From: Neonectria sp. B-13
Lineage: Eukaryota > Ascomycota > Sordariomycetes > Hypocreales > Nectriaceae
DNA: 64,000 nt
Assembly: GCA_002682825.1 (NCBI GenBank)
Contig: NOKP01000022.1
Location: 744,001-808,000 of the forward strand
Direction of reading: 5' to 3'
In this document: one piece after another, positions 11,346-25,444 of the stretch
How positions within the stretch are numbered: position 1 is the stretch's first letter
How the letters are laid out: each line of letters begins with the position of its first letter
Notes under the pieces: model-generated
Told to the model about the DNA's origin: nothing
The model's database searches: none
What the model saw: the letters and a program-made list of their open reading frames with translations, nothing else
Made by a program: the position numbers and the translations under genes

Positions 11346-11432
11346 CTATAATGAATGCCCTACTTTTATAAGCTTAATTAACTTATAATAGTATAATTAA
11401 ATTAGCTTATAAAAGTGGGGTATTCGTTATAG
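11346..11432. repeat. Inverted repeat, 29-bp arms, MITE-like
   Basis: Left arm 11346-11374 and right arm 11404-11432 are reverse complements at 26 of 29 positions, around an AT-rich 29-base loop. All three differences are transitions of C-to-T type on the + strand, so a + strand transcript would pair throughout, with G-U wobbles. Size and AT-rich loop suggest a small MITE or its remnant; no target-site duplication is certain (TA is possible). Confidence 0.65.
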
Positions 11433-12052
11433 TAGACTAGGGTGGGGGTTAGCTTAACTATATACTCTTAGTGATTTATCTTATAACTAAACACATGATA
11501 ACTCCTTGTTTAGTCAAGTGGGGTGGGACATATTGACAGGGTTTAATCACTATGTGGGGGAGGCTTAGTTATGTGGGGCAATTGAAATTGCCTTTTTCGA
11601 CGAGATGTTTGAGACACTTGAAAGTTCGCGTGTTGGATGAGTGCACCACTACCACCTTGAACCAAACAAGCGTGATGTTACAAAGTATCAGTCAAGCCTC
11701 AGTAAGCAGTCATTGTGCATCTCGTTTGGCGCGTCATCGTGATTTAGTGTTCCTTTTTGATGGAGCGTTCTTACTAGCTAAGTTCTAGCGAGCCATTTAC
11801 ATGGGACCCAATGCGATCGCCAAGTTATGTTTTATCTAATAGCCATATTAGGGTCAGGAATTCAGGATGTGTCACTTTTAATTTGATTGCCTAGTGTACT
11901 TTATATATCAAGGTAACAGATAAATATTATTTGAAGGTTGTTACATCATGTCAGGCACAAGAAGATTAAGTATCGACAAAAGTAATGGTTTCATCATCTT
12001 CGAATCTCTCCCGGCATTGCAACGAGATTGCCATAAGTTGTTCCGGTGACGA

Positions 12053-13867
12053 TCACATCTTGTGCCACCATGCTCGTAGTCTCTTGCCGTAAATGTAGAG
12101 CGGAACAGTGGTAAAACACAATGTAAGTTGAATGGCCGCAACAAAATAAAACATTTTTGCTGGACCCCAGCGCACGATCCAGTCGTTGATGAAGTCTGGT
12201 GAGGGTGTCAGCCAAAGCATGTACGTTGAGTAGGAGCCTTTGAAGAAGCTTACATGAAAATCCCCAGAGTAAAAAGTTCTTCACAATCATAGTTGCAATA
12301 AAAATTTCCACGCTGATGGCTCGATAAGCATCGACACAGTATGTTCCAACCGCCATCATGATGAATTGCAGACCGGCAACGGCGATACCACAAAGCGCAG
12401 CCATGGCGACAGGGCTCTTGCCCTCTTCTATCAGTTTCCCGAAGGGGAAATAAGCGATAGCTGATAGTACGCACGCAGGAATGATAAGGAAGAGTCGAAA
12501 CTCAGGCTCGTAGACACCATGATTGCGGCGCGAGAGAAATTTGATCAGAGGATCTGCAACCAGACCGGCGAGCAATGCTCCCAGAAAGCCGCCAACTGTT
12601 GGACCGGCAGAGAAGTAACCGAGTTGGGTGGTGTTCAGCAGGAACGGCGGGGCTGCGAAGATTTGAGCTGTGAGCAAATTGATAGCTACAAGCCATAGTG
12701 TTGGGAAAGCCATCAAGACGACAGCCCAGATAACAACAGGGTTGCTCATGATAACAAAAGGGGCAATAATCAGCTTCCAAAAAGGCTCATCAGTATAGGT
12801 CGTCGAATATGGTTTCATCAGAGTCAAATATGATTGACGTGAAATGGCGGTACTGGTTGTGGTTTCAACGTTTGAGATGTCAACTTGACCTTCAACATGG
12901 TCGACCCTGGCAGCTCTCTTTGCTTCAAGTTCGTCGATATTCTTCCCAGCGAAGCGTCAGCATATACCACATCAGATGTAAAAGGATAGAAAGATGGACT
13001 CTCACAAAGACTTACATCTTGAGAGGCAACGTCCGTGTCGTAAATGGCTTTGCGGTTATAGGCCGTCTCCCACCCAAAAAGCACAGTTAGAACAAGACCA
13101 ATTCCGAGAAAGATGCTCAGCATCCAAAATACCCATCTCCAACCCAGATCTGTGGTAATCTTCCCAGCCAATACAGCGGGCAAGTTCGATATTCCAGAAA
13201 CAACCGTGGTTACGATGGCGGTGCGAAGCCCTCGCTCATGGACATAGTACAAGTCGCCAACAATGGCAAAAAAGATAGACTCGAACATGGAGACAGAGAA
13301 GCCTTGAACAACACGGGCCCCCAGCAAGGAGTTGTAAGATTGCGCAGCTCCTCCCCAAGTTGTTCCCACAAATGCGCAGACCACAGAGAAGAGTAAAGTA
13401 GGTCGTTTTCCATATTTACGAGTGGCGGCAGAAATGAAGATGCCTGTGGCTCCCGTCGCACAGAGACTGTAACCCGTGAGAAGTGATACATCAGAGAGAC
13501 TGACGTTGAAGAGGACCATAAGCTCGGGCACAAAAGAAGACAAGATAGGACCAATGCTTTGATTAAGTCAGCTAAGACTGCGGCGATAGCATCAGTAACG
13601 ACGGGAAAAAACCGACCCTCCAATAATAAGAATGCCACAATAGGCGATTGTGAGGAACCGAAGATCTCGGTTCAGCAGAGACGAGTTCAGGGGATCGTTG
13701 GGGTCATCTGAAGGTTGTGGCACAAGAATCACCGTCTCATTCTTATGTATAACCTTCTTCAGATGCTCGATATGAGCGGTACCGGCGTTATCGGACTGTT
13801 CCTCAAGAAGCACAGTGCCTGGAACATGGGCCTGGCCCGATGTTACCTCGAGAATGCCCAAAGTCAT
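12053..13867 (-). CDS. MFS transporter (DHA1-like, 12-TM)
   Basis: Exons 13867..13617, 13556..13016, 12941..12254 and 12195..12053 give 540 residues. The open frame reaches 13897 only by a TTG, so ATG 13867 is used. The N-terminal tail has VPQPSDDPNDPLN, a signature of fungal DHA1-type facilitators, followed by about twelve hydrophobic segments (for example LLTGYSLCATGATGIF and VFWMLSIFLGIGLVL), a RKYGKRPTLLF motif-A-like loop, and a basic C-terminus ending WWHKM. Introns carry gtcggt, gtaagt and gtaagc donors with gctgac-like branch points. It sits in the plasma membrane and probably moves an organic acid, phenolic or drug by proton exchange. Its place between the SDR and the iron dehydrogenase suggests uptake or efflux of the cluster's substrate. 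A related protein is encoded at 51633-53645. Confidence 0.9.
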
Positions 13868-14120
13868 GGTTATGTTTAGGGAGAGACCTTGAATCAAAAC
13901 TGATGGAAGAGCGATGGTTTGTGATGTATGTTGAGTAGACGAGCTCGGGGCAAAATGGAATTGCTCACATATCTATATTTGCGATCCTAGCCGATGCCCT
14001 ACTTATTCACGTTCCCAGAACCCTAGGCTGATTTCAGTTTATTTCTTAGGCTTGGATAAGTGAGCAAGCCCTAGCTGCCAGCCCCGAGAGTGGAGAGCCA
14101 GAAACGCCACAACGTGATAA

Positions 14121-14127
14121 TGTGGGG
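14121..14127 (+). promoter_or_regulatory. TGTGGGG motif upstream of MFS gene
   Basis: Exact heptamer about 255 bases upstream of the MFS start; two further copies lie at 14511 and 14690. Confidence 0.45.
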
Positions 14128-14510
14128 AAATCAAGGTTTACGCGTAGTATTTGCGGGGGGGATTTGATGGCCCATGGGGAATAGCTTGGGCGTTTGGAAG
14201 ATTCGTTGGAAACGGCCCAGGAGGGAGGGGCCTTGATAATAGCTAGACTGTGCGCAAATGATGGTTTTGGTGGAATGTACTAGGCTAAATTCGGGAGAAA
14301 GGCCTCGTTTACTTGAAGGGAGGGGTACCAGTGCTCTTCGCTTAACATTCTACTCTAACCCCAATTATACACCTGTTGCTAGCACTAGTCGCATATCCTC
14401 GGGCAGTCTCAAAGGCCGCAGATAATCGCGCGTCGGGATGCGACAAGAAGAAGCTGGGAAGCTGGGGAACCCGGGGTTAAGGTCCTGGTCACTTGAGGGT
14501 GTCCCCGGCG

Positions 14511-14517
14511 TGTGGGG
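14511..14517 (+). promoter_or_regulatory. TGTGGGG motif
   Basis: Exact heptamer in the long upstream region of the MFS gene. Confidence 0.4.
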
Positions 14518-14689
14518 CACATCATACTAGTGAACGATTCCACCCCATGCAAAGACAGAAGTCGCAGTGCAAGAAAGGACTTGTGATAAGCTCAGACGAG
14601 TGAGTCAATCAAGTCATTCTTGGTACCCCTACCGAGCCCATGCCTGTGGCTTTCTGTCCCCGTGGGGCAACCTGAGCCGGTGTGTATAA

Positions 14690-14698
14690 TGTGGGGTA
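14690..14698 (+). promoter_or_regulatory. TGTGGGGTA motif
   Basis: Nine-base match to the fullest form of the motif (compare TGTGGGGTAA at 19391). Confidence 0.4.
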
Positions 14699-14877
14699 CA
14701 CTAGATGACGAGTCTGTCCCGATTTGGATCTGCATTAATAGCAGAGAGTGGTAAACATGGTAGAATAGACACAAAAGACATTGTGTTTTCAACATTGAGG
14801 CAGGCAGATGAATTCCAGGCTAGAGTATGAGACTATTGCACATGTCTAAGTAAGCAGATGTTTGCAATTCTCTCTTA

Positions 14878-16010
14878 TCAGACTGATTTGGCTTTTCCCC
14901 TTGCCCAGGCGCGACGGATGATTTCTTGGATAGCTTGAAGCTCCAGGGCGCGGGGATTTTTGTACGGATTCGAGACGGCAATCTCTGCGGCCTCCTCAAC
15001 CCCATTTTCCGGCATGCCGAGGTCCTTGAGACCAAAATTGATACCCAACCGTTTGTAGAGCACACTTAGGCCCTGGATGGCATCTCCATTGGACTCCGGC
15101 AGAACGCTCGCTAGCTTCTCCATTGCCTCGGGGACAGAGGGCTGGTTATAAGACACAGCGTGTGGCAGCATGACAACATGAGTCTCCGCATGTGGAAGGT
15201 TGAAGGTTCCTCCAAGCGTGTGACACAGCTTATGATGCACTGCCATGTCTACACTGCCAAGGACCAAACCGCAAAGCCAAGCTCCATATAGTGCCTTATA
15301 GCGTGCTTCGGGGTTATGGAGATCGGTCTTAATAACTGGCAACGCATCGGAAAGTGCTTTGATCCCCTCGAGTGCCATCAGCTCGATGATGGGGTTTCTA
15401 TTAGCAGAGTAGAGACCCTCAACTAGACATCATTAGCAATAGCCAGCTTCTATGTCCTTGGCAGTATCATACCAGCGTGTGCAATAGCATTTATGCCACT
15501 ATGCAGGCTCATCTTCATAGGAAGGGTCGTTGAGAGCTCGACGTCATACAAGACTGCATTGGGTAGGATCTTGGTGTCGCGTCTGGTGACCTTCCGCCCA
15601 TTCTCAGTCTCGCCTAGGATCGGCGTCATTTCACTGCCAGCGTACGTCGTGGGAATGCAAAGGTGAGGCAATCCCGTGCGCACGCTCAGAGCTTTGCCCA
15701 GTCCGATGGTGCTGCCTCCGCCGACTGAGACAATGCCATCGACATTCTTCTCCTTCATCATGGCTAATGCCTTCTCTGTGACGTGGGTAGGCGTGTGCAT
15801 CGTTGCCTCACAAAAAACACATACTGCAGCGTCCCCTAGGAGGTTTCGAACTGCCTCGGCCATAGATACCTGCTCCGGCGTACTAAGGATGACAGCTGCC
15901 CTGCTGTTGAGCTTTTCCAGAATCGGACCGACTTCCTGCTTGAGAATGCCATTACCGAAAAGGACCCGGTAGGGAGCACCGACGTACTCAAAAGTCTTCA
16001 TGTTGTTCAT
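14878..16010 (-). CDS. Iron-containing alcohol dehydrogenase, maleylacetate-reductase-like
   Basis: Exons 16010..15473 and 15422..14878 give 360 residues. Family marks: VGGGSTIGLGKAL (nucleotide binding), CIPTTYAGSEMTP, AVEGLYSANRNP formed across the intron, and the metal-binding His cluster HHKLCHTLGGTFNLPHAETH. The intron has donor gtatga and acceptor tctag. Length and motif set fit maleylacetate reductase, which reduces maleylacetate to 3-oxoadipate with NAD(P)H at the end of hydroquinone/hydroxyquinol pathways; other iron alcohol dehydrogenases are possible. This gene is the strongest hint that the cluster ends at maleylacetate rather than at fumarylacetoacetate. A second in-frame ATG lies three codons downstream. 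A TGTGGGGT site is about 95 bases upstream. Confidence 0.9.
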
Positions 16011-16884
16011 CTTTGGCCAATACGCTTTAGATCTGCCTACTTCCGCTGTTCAAACTTCGGGTCTGAAACGCCAGATATGCCCGAGATTAAGAAGCAAAAT
16101 ACGTGTGGGGTTCATATATGTCTTGCCTTGGTGGATGCCACTAAGCTTGCCCAACACCGTAATGGGTAAATAGATGATGAACAAGGACGACGAACAAGTG
16201 CCCCGCTTCCGCCTCGCACCCCACGCACACTTTAGTGTTTCCCACATGACCGAGAACAGCAGTCTCGTGGTTGTACGACGTTGACAGGATGATTTCTAGG
16301 CGTCCATGCCGACAATGGGTCAAGAATGGAAACTTTTCAGCCTCACGAAATCCCAAATTCCGAGTGAGGGAATTGCGGCGTCGTGTGGTATTTTGCCAGG
16401 CAAGGCTATGAGTGGAAATCCACATGTTTTTCGACCTGTTCCGCCGGTCTGCTGTGTAGGCAGAATGGTTGGGCCCGTAGTTCTACCTAATTTGTTCTCC
16501 TTGTTTTGTTTGAGCCTACTACAAAGACAAGCGCTACGCTGTACTTCTCTCTCAAGAGTCTCTTGTTTGGTCTCAGTTCAAATTGGTGCCTCTCTGTCAC
16601 ACAGCAGCACCTCAAGGTCATGAATCTTAAGGACTGATCTGGCTTGCTTATTCAACAACGACGGGGAAGTCAATAGTTGGGTCGCAGCGTATCCCGCCAT
16701 GTCTTTAAGTACAGGATTTCGACCATTTGCAGCAGGCTACTTCTGTCAACGAGGTAAGCTCACGAGCCCATGCAGGTTATGGCGGAGGTGATTGGAAAGT
16801 ATGCAGTAAGGCTTGAGAGAGCAAGAAGAAAACATTGGACTGTAAAATAGCTACAAGATACACAAGGCAAAGTTTTTGACCTTG
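16011..16884. other. Intergenic region, promoter of the iron dehydrogenase
   Basis: About 870 bases. TGTGGGGT at 16104-16111 lies close to the dehydrogenase start; a CGTGGGG-type site is near 16214. Short open frames here are unsupported. Confidence 0.55.
16104..16111 (+). promoter_or_regulatory. TGTGGGGT motif upstream of iron dehydrogenase
   Basis: Exact octamer about 95 bases upstream of the start at 16010. Confidence 0.5.
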
Positions 16885-19239
<2,355 letters not shown>

Positions 19240-20104
19240 GATTGCACAAATGTTACCAAAGGAAGCACGATCGAACCTTGAATAGAGACGAGATGATGTC
19301 CGAGTGAGTTTTACAACAAAAAGTAGTCTCCTAAACTAATAGACAGTAACGAGCTGTTGCTATATACTTCGAGGTAGTTTACTTATGTATTGTGGGGTAA
19401 CTAACTGGTCACTGGAGCAAACCCCCTTTCTTTACAAAGCACACGCGACATCATCCACCTCACCAGAATGGAAGTGCGGCTAACCCCACACCAAACTGTG
19501 ACTGTATTAAGTTAACTACCTCCTCCATCGCCTTGCCTATTGAGGCAAGTGGGTGTCCCACGTGCACGCCACAATTAAGCGTACCTAGGTTCGAAGTCCG
19601 GAGTAAATGACGTCCAGGATGTGCACCCACAGGTGGGTGTTGGCGCCATATTGCAGCCGTATTCTCGGATACGATCGACCTTGGGCAAACCTAGGCTGGA
19701 GTCGTATGTTTAGCCAAAGAAGGCATTTGTTCTCATACAATATTTACATTTACCGGTTCATCTAAACGTATACACATGCTTGAGAAACAGCGATACATAA
19801 CTCTAGCACCAGGCCGGTTCATAGCATGTGAAGGCTACGCATGCCAAAGCCCGTGTACGAAATTGTCCACTTCTTCGTCTTTGTCTCGTCTTATATGTTC
19901 AATCTATCTGCAATTTCTCCTACGTGGTTTGCAACTCGCCCACTGTATCTCGAGGAGGGAAAGCATGGGTAAGCTCAGGTGGTTGCGTCACAAGATAGCC
20001 CGTCCATCGTTGGCAGTGAAGATCGCCGCCCACACTGCATCAACTGGACAATTACAACCCACGGGTCAGTCTTGAACAAGTCTCTTACGCGAAGTTGTCG
20101 TTAA
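19240..20104. other. Intergenic region, promoter of the flavin oxidase
   Basis: Contains TGTGGGGTAA (19391-19400) and, 90 bases further, TAACCCCACA (19481-19490). The rest up to the regulator's 3' end holds nothing I recognise. Confidence 0.6.
19391..19490. promoter_or_regulatory. Inverted pair of TGTGGGGTWA motifs
   Basis: TGTGGGGTAA at 19391-19400 and TAACCCCACA at 19481-19490 face each other, about 150-250 bases upstream of the flavin-oxidase start. They agree at 9 of 10 positions and give the longest form of the cluster motif. Confidence 0.55.
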
Positions 20105-23027
20105 TTATTCCGCCGCCTTCATCCCGTCTCGAAAGTGCTCCTCATAGCTCGACTCAAAAAGCTCCGAGAGCTCCATCAAGTTCTGGCCCAGCCGTGCGGT
20201 GATTCCCCATACCCAAACCTGTCCAACCGTCAGCACCCATCCCCCAACGATTTGTTGCCCTTACCGGTAGGCTGACTTAGAGGAGTACGCATATGGACTT
20301 ACATCGTTGTGGAAAGAAGCCCAGGCTCTCCCAAGAGCCGCGGCCAGGGAGCGCCCTTCCTCGTACTCGCAATCCATGTCGCCCAATGCCGTCTTTACCT
20401 GACAAGTAAGGCGGGATTCTAGCTCTGTGGGACTTTCGTCGGGCTTGAGAGTTTCGATGCAATAAACCCATTTACAGAGGAGGACGGCTGCCGCGAAAAC
20501 ATGATGGGTTAGCTTTTCCCCCCCCAAAACATTTCATTGGGTCTCTGGTACTAACCACATCCCCATGCAGATACCGCGGTCTCTACGCTCCACGAAAATG
20601 CTGCCGTCTTCTGCACCAGCAAATAACCAATCTTGATGGGAATCAGGATCGACTCGAGGACGTGAGCAACCGCCTTGGTCACCAAGGGGCTGCGCTCCTG
20701 CTTCGCCATGACGAACTCCCTCAGGGCGGTCTGTCTGTCTTCGGAGGAGGCGCACAGTATCGTGAAGCGCTGCGGCAAGCTCACGTCGGATACCAGACGA
20801 GCGTAGGCTGCGCGGAGCATGGCCTCACAGTTGAATAAGAGCGGCCCCTCGGGATCGTCCCACATGGGCTCCGCGCCATGAGGGCGTGAGAGGCGCAGAA
20901 CCTCGTGGCATCTCGCCAGGGCTGCGAGCGAGTACTGCAGCATGACATTGGGTGCATACCCCGCCGTCTTCATCACCCTCCTGAGTGTCCGTGAGACCTG
21001 GGCTAGATGCCAGTTGTGCACATTGACGGCATGCACCGCAACGAGTGCTGTGAACCCGGATACGTAGTAGGGTTCTGTGGCTTCGTCCTCATCTGGCGAC
21101 TCGGAGAGCATATCTGCAAGAATGTCACGGATGCTCTTGGTGCACGGGACCACTGTCTGTCGCATAGCCTCCCACGCCGCTGCCGTGGGCACATTCCACA
21201 GCCGTTCTTCCTCTAGGGCTTCGATGTCTAGATCCTGGCCGGTGTCGAATCCGGGCACGACGTCATACAGGATAAGGAACAAGTTGCTCTGGATGAAGAT
21301 GCTACAGAGAAGTCTCTTCATGGACTCTCTCTCGATCCATTCCTCCCAGGTGTAGTGGCGCGAAGGCCTTGAGCGTCGGAGGTAATCTCGGCGCAGCCGG
21401 TATTCCTAAAGAACAGAGTGGCGTGGTCAGCACTGACTTGCGGAGAGTTAAATTAGTTAATCAGCCGGATTAAGGGTGGTACTAACCCTTGCAAATAGAC
21501 CTAGCTCGTTGAATTCAGCAATCGCAACGTTGTGGTCTCCGCCGAGTGAGGCATAAAAGCATAGCAACACACGAGTTTGCATAACCCACAGCGGTTCCAT
21601 TTCCCCGAGTCCAGAATTTATGCTCCGTTCGGCCGCCGCCGGCCCAGAAAACTGGCAGCGTTTGGATTTCCAGGGCAGCATCGAGCTTGCCATCCCGTAG
21701 AAACGGCGTGCCTTGTCTCGATCGAGGCGATACAGACTTCCGATGCAGCACATTGCCCATATCAAGGGGCTCGGCGTCTCGCTCGGCTTCATGGAGGCGA
21801 GATGGAGAATGGGAAAGTGGCGATGGAAGCCGTCGATGTAGCCATTAATCATGAGCTGCACGTCCCGACGGCCCTTGAGAGGCAATGAGGGATCAGACTG
21901 TCCCAGCCGCGAGCATGTATCAAGCTGCAGACACTGATATGCATTGTCGTCTATCAGCATCCGCGGCGGGCTTACAGGTGTCTCCTTGCGGACCTTGGGC
22001 AGGCGACTGGAAGAATCTGTGGAGTGGACGCTTTGTTCGGGCGTCGGGATCGATTCACCACTTGACCCGAGACCTTGCTGCTCCGACATGTGATTCTGCA
22101 ACTCAGGAAGCTCGAAAGTAGCGTGCCGCCACGAAAAGCTCGCATCGTCTTGCAGCATCCCGGAACCTGATTCGTGGTAGAAATCGGCCCCCATGGTATC
22201 GAATTCGCTGCCGAGAAAGTCCAGAGACTGCATAAAGATGAGAGGGTCCGGGCCGGGCGAACAACCAGTGTCAAGGGCGTTTCCTGCGTAGGCGTCTGCA
22301 TTTTGGGCCGTTTCATGGGCTTTGAGTAAGTTCTCCGGAAAATTCGTCACATGCTCCGAACGTCTTCGTTGGGCCAAGGTATCCTTCGCACAAGAGATGT
22401 CTTCTAGCGAGACGCTTAGATTGTGCACGGTTGTGACGGACGTGGGAACTGGCGGTCTCGAAATGGGAGGACCGGTCGCTGAGTTGTCGTCATTTTCGAC
22501 GGCTTCATCACGAGGCCTTTTGCGGGGATTTGAGTTCGAGACCATGGCTTGCCCTTGGGAAGCCGAACGCTGATGATTGCTCGTCGGTACACGCACCGTG
22601 ATAGAATCGGAGGCTGTGGATTGTTCGTTTTCCGGCCCCGGCAATATCTGCTCCTGGTCATCGTCGTTGTTCGAGGCGCTCTGGACGTTATCGGCTCCCA
22701 TGAGCCTCGAGTAGTCCTCTGCATGTATTGTTCGCTCATGTCGCTTGACAAGATCTCTGTCCGTTTCAATGCATCAGCCATGTCCTGCCTGGGTCACACT
22801 CCTGAAAAGTGTGTGTGTGTAGCACCGGTACCCTCTTACTTTCGTGCATAAGTCTTGCCGCAGAATTGGCACGGGAATGGCCGCTCCTTGTTGTGCGAGA
22901 ATTGGTGTCGCGCGCAGTGCTCGCTTCGGGTAAAGGTCTTAAAGCAGGTCGGGCACGTATGGACGCCCTGGGTGGGCTTGCCGAGCGGATGAAGGGCCCG
23001 GAAGATATGGAACGAGGAGTCAACCAT
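20105..23027 (-). CDS. C2H2 zinc-finger regulator with fungal transcription-factor domain
   Basis: Exons 23027..22840, 22756..21487, 21405..20556, 20487..20303 and 20218..20105 give 868 residues. Two adjacent C2H2 fingers lie at about residues 24-75: CPTCFKTFTRSEHCARH with its second His three residues on, then CQFCGKTYARK continued over the first intron as DLVKRHERTIH. The helix positions -1/3/6 are R/H/R and R/L/R, like ADR1-type factors. A long Ser/Pro/Gln-rich linker follows, and then a fungal-specific transcription-factor domain (PF04082-like; GYIDGFHRHFPILH, LIWAMCCIGSLY) to the C-terminus. Intron 3 was placed at the gcggcag acceptor because only that keeps the phase and has a gctaac branch. 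It ends the enzyme cluster and is the obvious candidate local activator. Nuclear; expression signal unknown. Confidence 0.9.
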
Positions 23028-24096
23028 TCTCCGTCTCTGTTTCGGTCTCTGTATGTTACGTCGCGGTGCTGGTGACGATGATCGTGGTCGTGGTCGTGGT
23101 TGGGGTCTCGTCAGACGGCCACGATATGCATGTCGAGTTGATCTGGGGTTGGCCGGAGTACCCGAGATCTTTGGGTGGAGTTCCCCGCAAAACTGTCACG
23201 AGCCAATAATGAAGAAGTTATCCTTGTTACAAACACAAGCACGGACGGGACACACATCTCGGCAGCTAGTCTACTATAGAACCCCGCAACTGTTGCGGGG
23301 CGATAAAAGGAGAGGCGGGGAAAAGAGAAAGGAGGGGGGTGATGTAAGAGAGTCGGCCTTGTGCTTGTGGGCTTTTGCCTCAATGCTACTTAGAGCTATC
23401 ATAACTCTATAGTGTATTTATAGTAATTTTAGCCTTAGTCAATATCATCTAATAGATCAAGACAATACAGTAGATAATATACAGCAGTTAATACAGCAAG
23501 ATGCTATACCTAGCACCATCAATCCCAATAACTTAAACACAGCAAGCTTTCCTAGTAACATGGTTTGCATTAATGTTGTACCTTGAGCCTATTTTTGCAA
23601 TCCGTCTGGGTCCCTCTCTCTGACCTTGATGTCCAATTCATGAAAAGCTTATCCTAAACTATAGCATATATAAATGACTGTCTCTTGTCAAGCTGACAAG
23701 TCAGGCCAGTCTTCTTCCCTCTTTCTCAATATACTACAATATAGCATAATACAACCGTGATGCATACCGCTTTTCCAATCGTCTGCTGCGCCTTGCAGCT
23801 AGATGGCAAGACACAGAGCCGCAAGGCATATGAAACAGGATACCACCACTCTCTAGATAGACTCTATAGTGTATAAACTAGAAACTTCAGCTTTAAAGGT
23901 TTCTGAAAATGCTGGAAGTGCTTTTGATTCTAAAACAAAAAGGTGCTTAATATCTTTACTATTACTATACATAGAGAAGAGAAAGTTACTAATAATATTA
24001 CTAACTTTTACAACTTCAAAGCTTGGAAAGCTTCCTAATTGTCGTATATCCCCGTAAACCATTCTAGCTGAAGTCCGGGCTCATCCTAATTTTAAT
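23028..24096. other. Intergenic region with palindrome and AT-rich island
   Basis: The regulator's promoter (23028-23400) includes a perfect palindrome at 23282-23300. From about 23400 to 24060 the base composition turns AT-rich, with short open frames on both strands around 23853-24062 that match nothing I know. It may be a decayed repeat. Confidence 0.5.
23282..23300. promoter_or_regulatory. Perfect palindrome upstream of the C2H2 regulator
   Basis: CCCCGCAAC, one T, then GTTGCGGGG: 9-bp arms, exact. It lies about 255-275 bases before the regulator's start and contains GCGGGG, a variant of the GNGGGG site predicted for the encoded fingers, twice in opposite directions. Autoregulation is a possibility. 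Confidence 0.5.
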
Positions 24097-25444
24097 TTAG
24101 AACTTGGTCCGGAGATTCCAGCCTTGGCTAACCCCCCTCGCTATAATGAACAACACCGTGGAAGCCAAGTAGGCACATCCGCAGAACAAGATGAGCGCTT
24201 GGTAGTTGTTTCCGCCGCCCGTGTTCAGGATGTTTCCTGAAATCGGAATACCAGCCAAGGTAGCCAGACTCACTACCCCGTATGCAGTACCGTACTTGCT
24301 CGCATACTCTTCCTTCCGGCAAAGCTGCGCAACGCAAACGGGTGTCAAACTATAAGCTGAACCGCTGAATAATCCATAGAGGATGGCGAAAGACGTCATT
24401 GCTGCGATGTTTGTGCTCGAGTTCAGCCACAGGCCGAGTATGGAGGCTGAGCACAAGGCCGAGCATACAATCATGACATTAAAGCGACCTACCCTGTCTG
24501 CTATTGGGCCAGGCAGACAGCGTCCGAATATCGACGCCGCGTTCGTTATCGCTAGAATATGCGGGGATATGTTGCCAAAGCCATGGGAAAACGCATACGT
24601 AGTGATATAGGCAGGCGGGACGAGGACCGCCCAGTCAAGAATGAAGATCGCCGACATTGTCAATGTAAACCGGACGTCTTTGAATCCCCGCCAGTCGAAC
24701 ATGGTCTTCGCATGCTTGTTTTGCGGTAGTCGTGTCTTCAAGAACACTAAGCTCAGCAAGAGACAAACTGCGCTGAGAAGCGCAAAGCACCGCAGCACCC
24801 AAGGGAACTGCAGCCGCTTCGAGAGTTGGTTAAACGCCAGCGGGTAGATAACGCCTCCAAAGCCACCGGCGGTAGTTGCCAAGCCAGTTGCAAGACCTTG
24901 CTTTTGATGAAACCAGTGTCCAAGAGTTGCGATGCTGGACGTCCATAGGATTGATGACGAAACACCTCCCAGACCGCCGAATGCGAGTAAGAACTGGTAG
25001 TACGCTTCAACTGTTAGCCCTAACGCCCCTTTTAACAGATCAAAGAAATGAAAGCTTACTCTTGCAGAAGCTTGTGCATATCAGAGACAGCACCAAGCCC
25101 ATTGCACCAAGAGGAAATAGAAACCCGAGGCCAAATTTGTCAAACAATGGTCCTGTCGAAAGTTAGTGAGATAAGGACCGGGAGCACCTCGTATGGTGTG
25201 ACGCACCAACTTGCAATCCACCAAAGAAGAACAAGAACGCGAAAACACTGAAGATCCATCCTATTTCGCTCTCCGAGTATTCGCTTAACTGGTTGCGCGC
25301 AAGGTAGGCTTGGAATATGCCCGTTGAATTGAGTAAACCGGAAGCCGGGAAGAGCGCAAGCCATGCGCCGAAAACGACACTGTAGGCTTTTACGCCGCGT
25401 TCGGGATATGCGTCCGAGACGTTAACTTCTTCTAGTGTCTCCAT
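24097..25444 (-). CDS. MFS transporter, monocarboxylate-permease type
   Basis: Exons 25444..25207, 25152..25060 and 25004..24097 give 412 residues. The N-terminus is short and acidic (METLEEVNV), followed by hydrophobic helices. Marks of the fungal monocarboxylate transporter-like group are GGLQVGPLFDKFG (first loop), QGLATGLATTAGGFGGVIYPL in the middle and GPIADRVGRFNVM in the second half. About twelve membrane spans can be drawn. Donors are gtgcgt and gtaagc. The family carries monocarboxylates or riboflavin-like solutes with protons; the substrate here is unknown. The next gene on the same strand is a Zn2Cys6 regulator. Confidence 0.9.

Larger units (their letters stand above)
10989..12052. 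other. Intergenic region with hairpin repeat and GTGGGG sites
   Basis: About 1.06 kb. It holds TGTGGGG at 11247-11253 (about 260 bases before the SDR start), a long imperfect hairpin at 11346-11432, and more GTGGGG-type sites at 11416, 11519, 11553 and 11572. The middle is AT-rich. No gene is supported. Confidence 0.6.
13868..14877. other. Intergenic region, promoter of the MFS gene
   Basis: About 1 kb between the MFS 5' end and the iron-dehydrogenase 3' end. Contains TGTGGGG at 14121-14127, 14511-14517 and 14690-14696. No gene is supported. Confidence 0.55.

Noticed and set aside
23853..24062. Small open frames on both strands in the AT-rich island
   Set aside because: Mutually overlapping and AT-driven; nothing supports coding.
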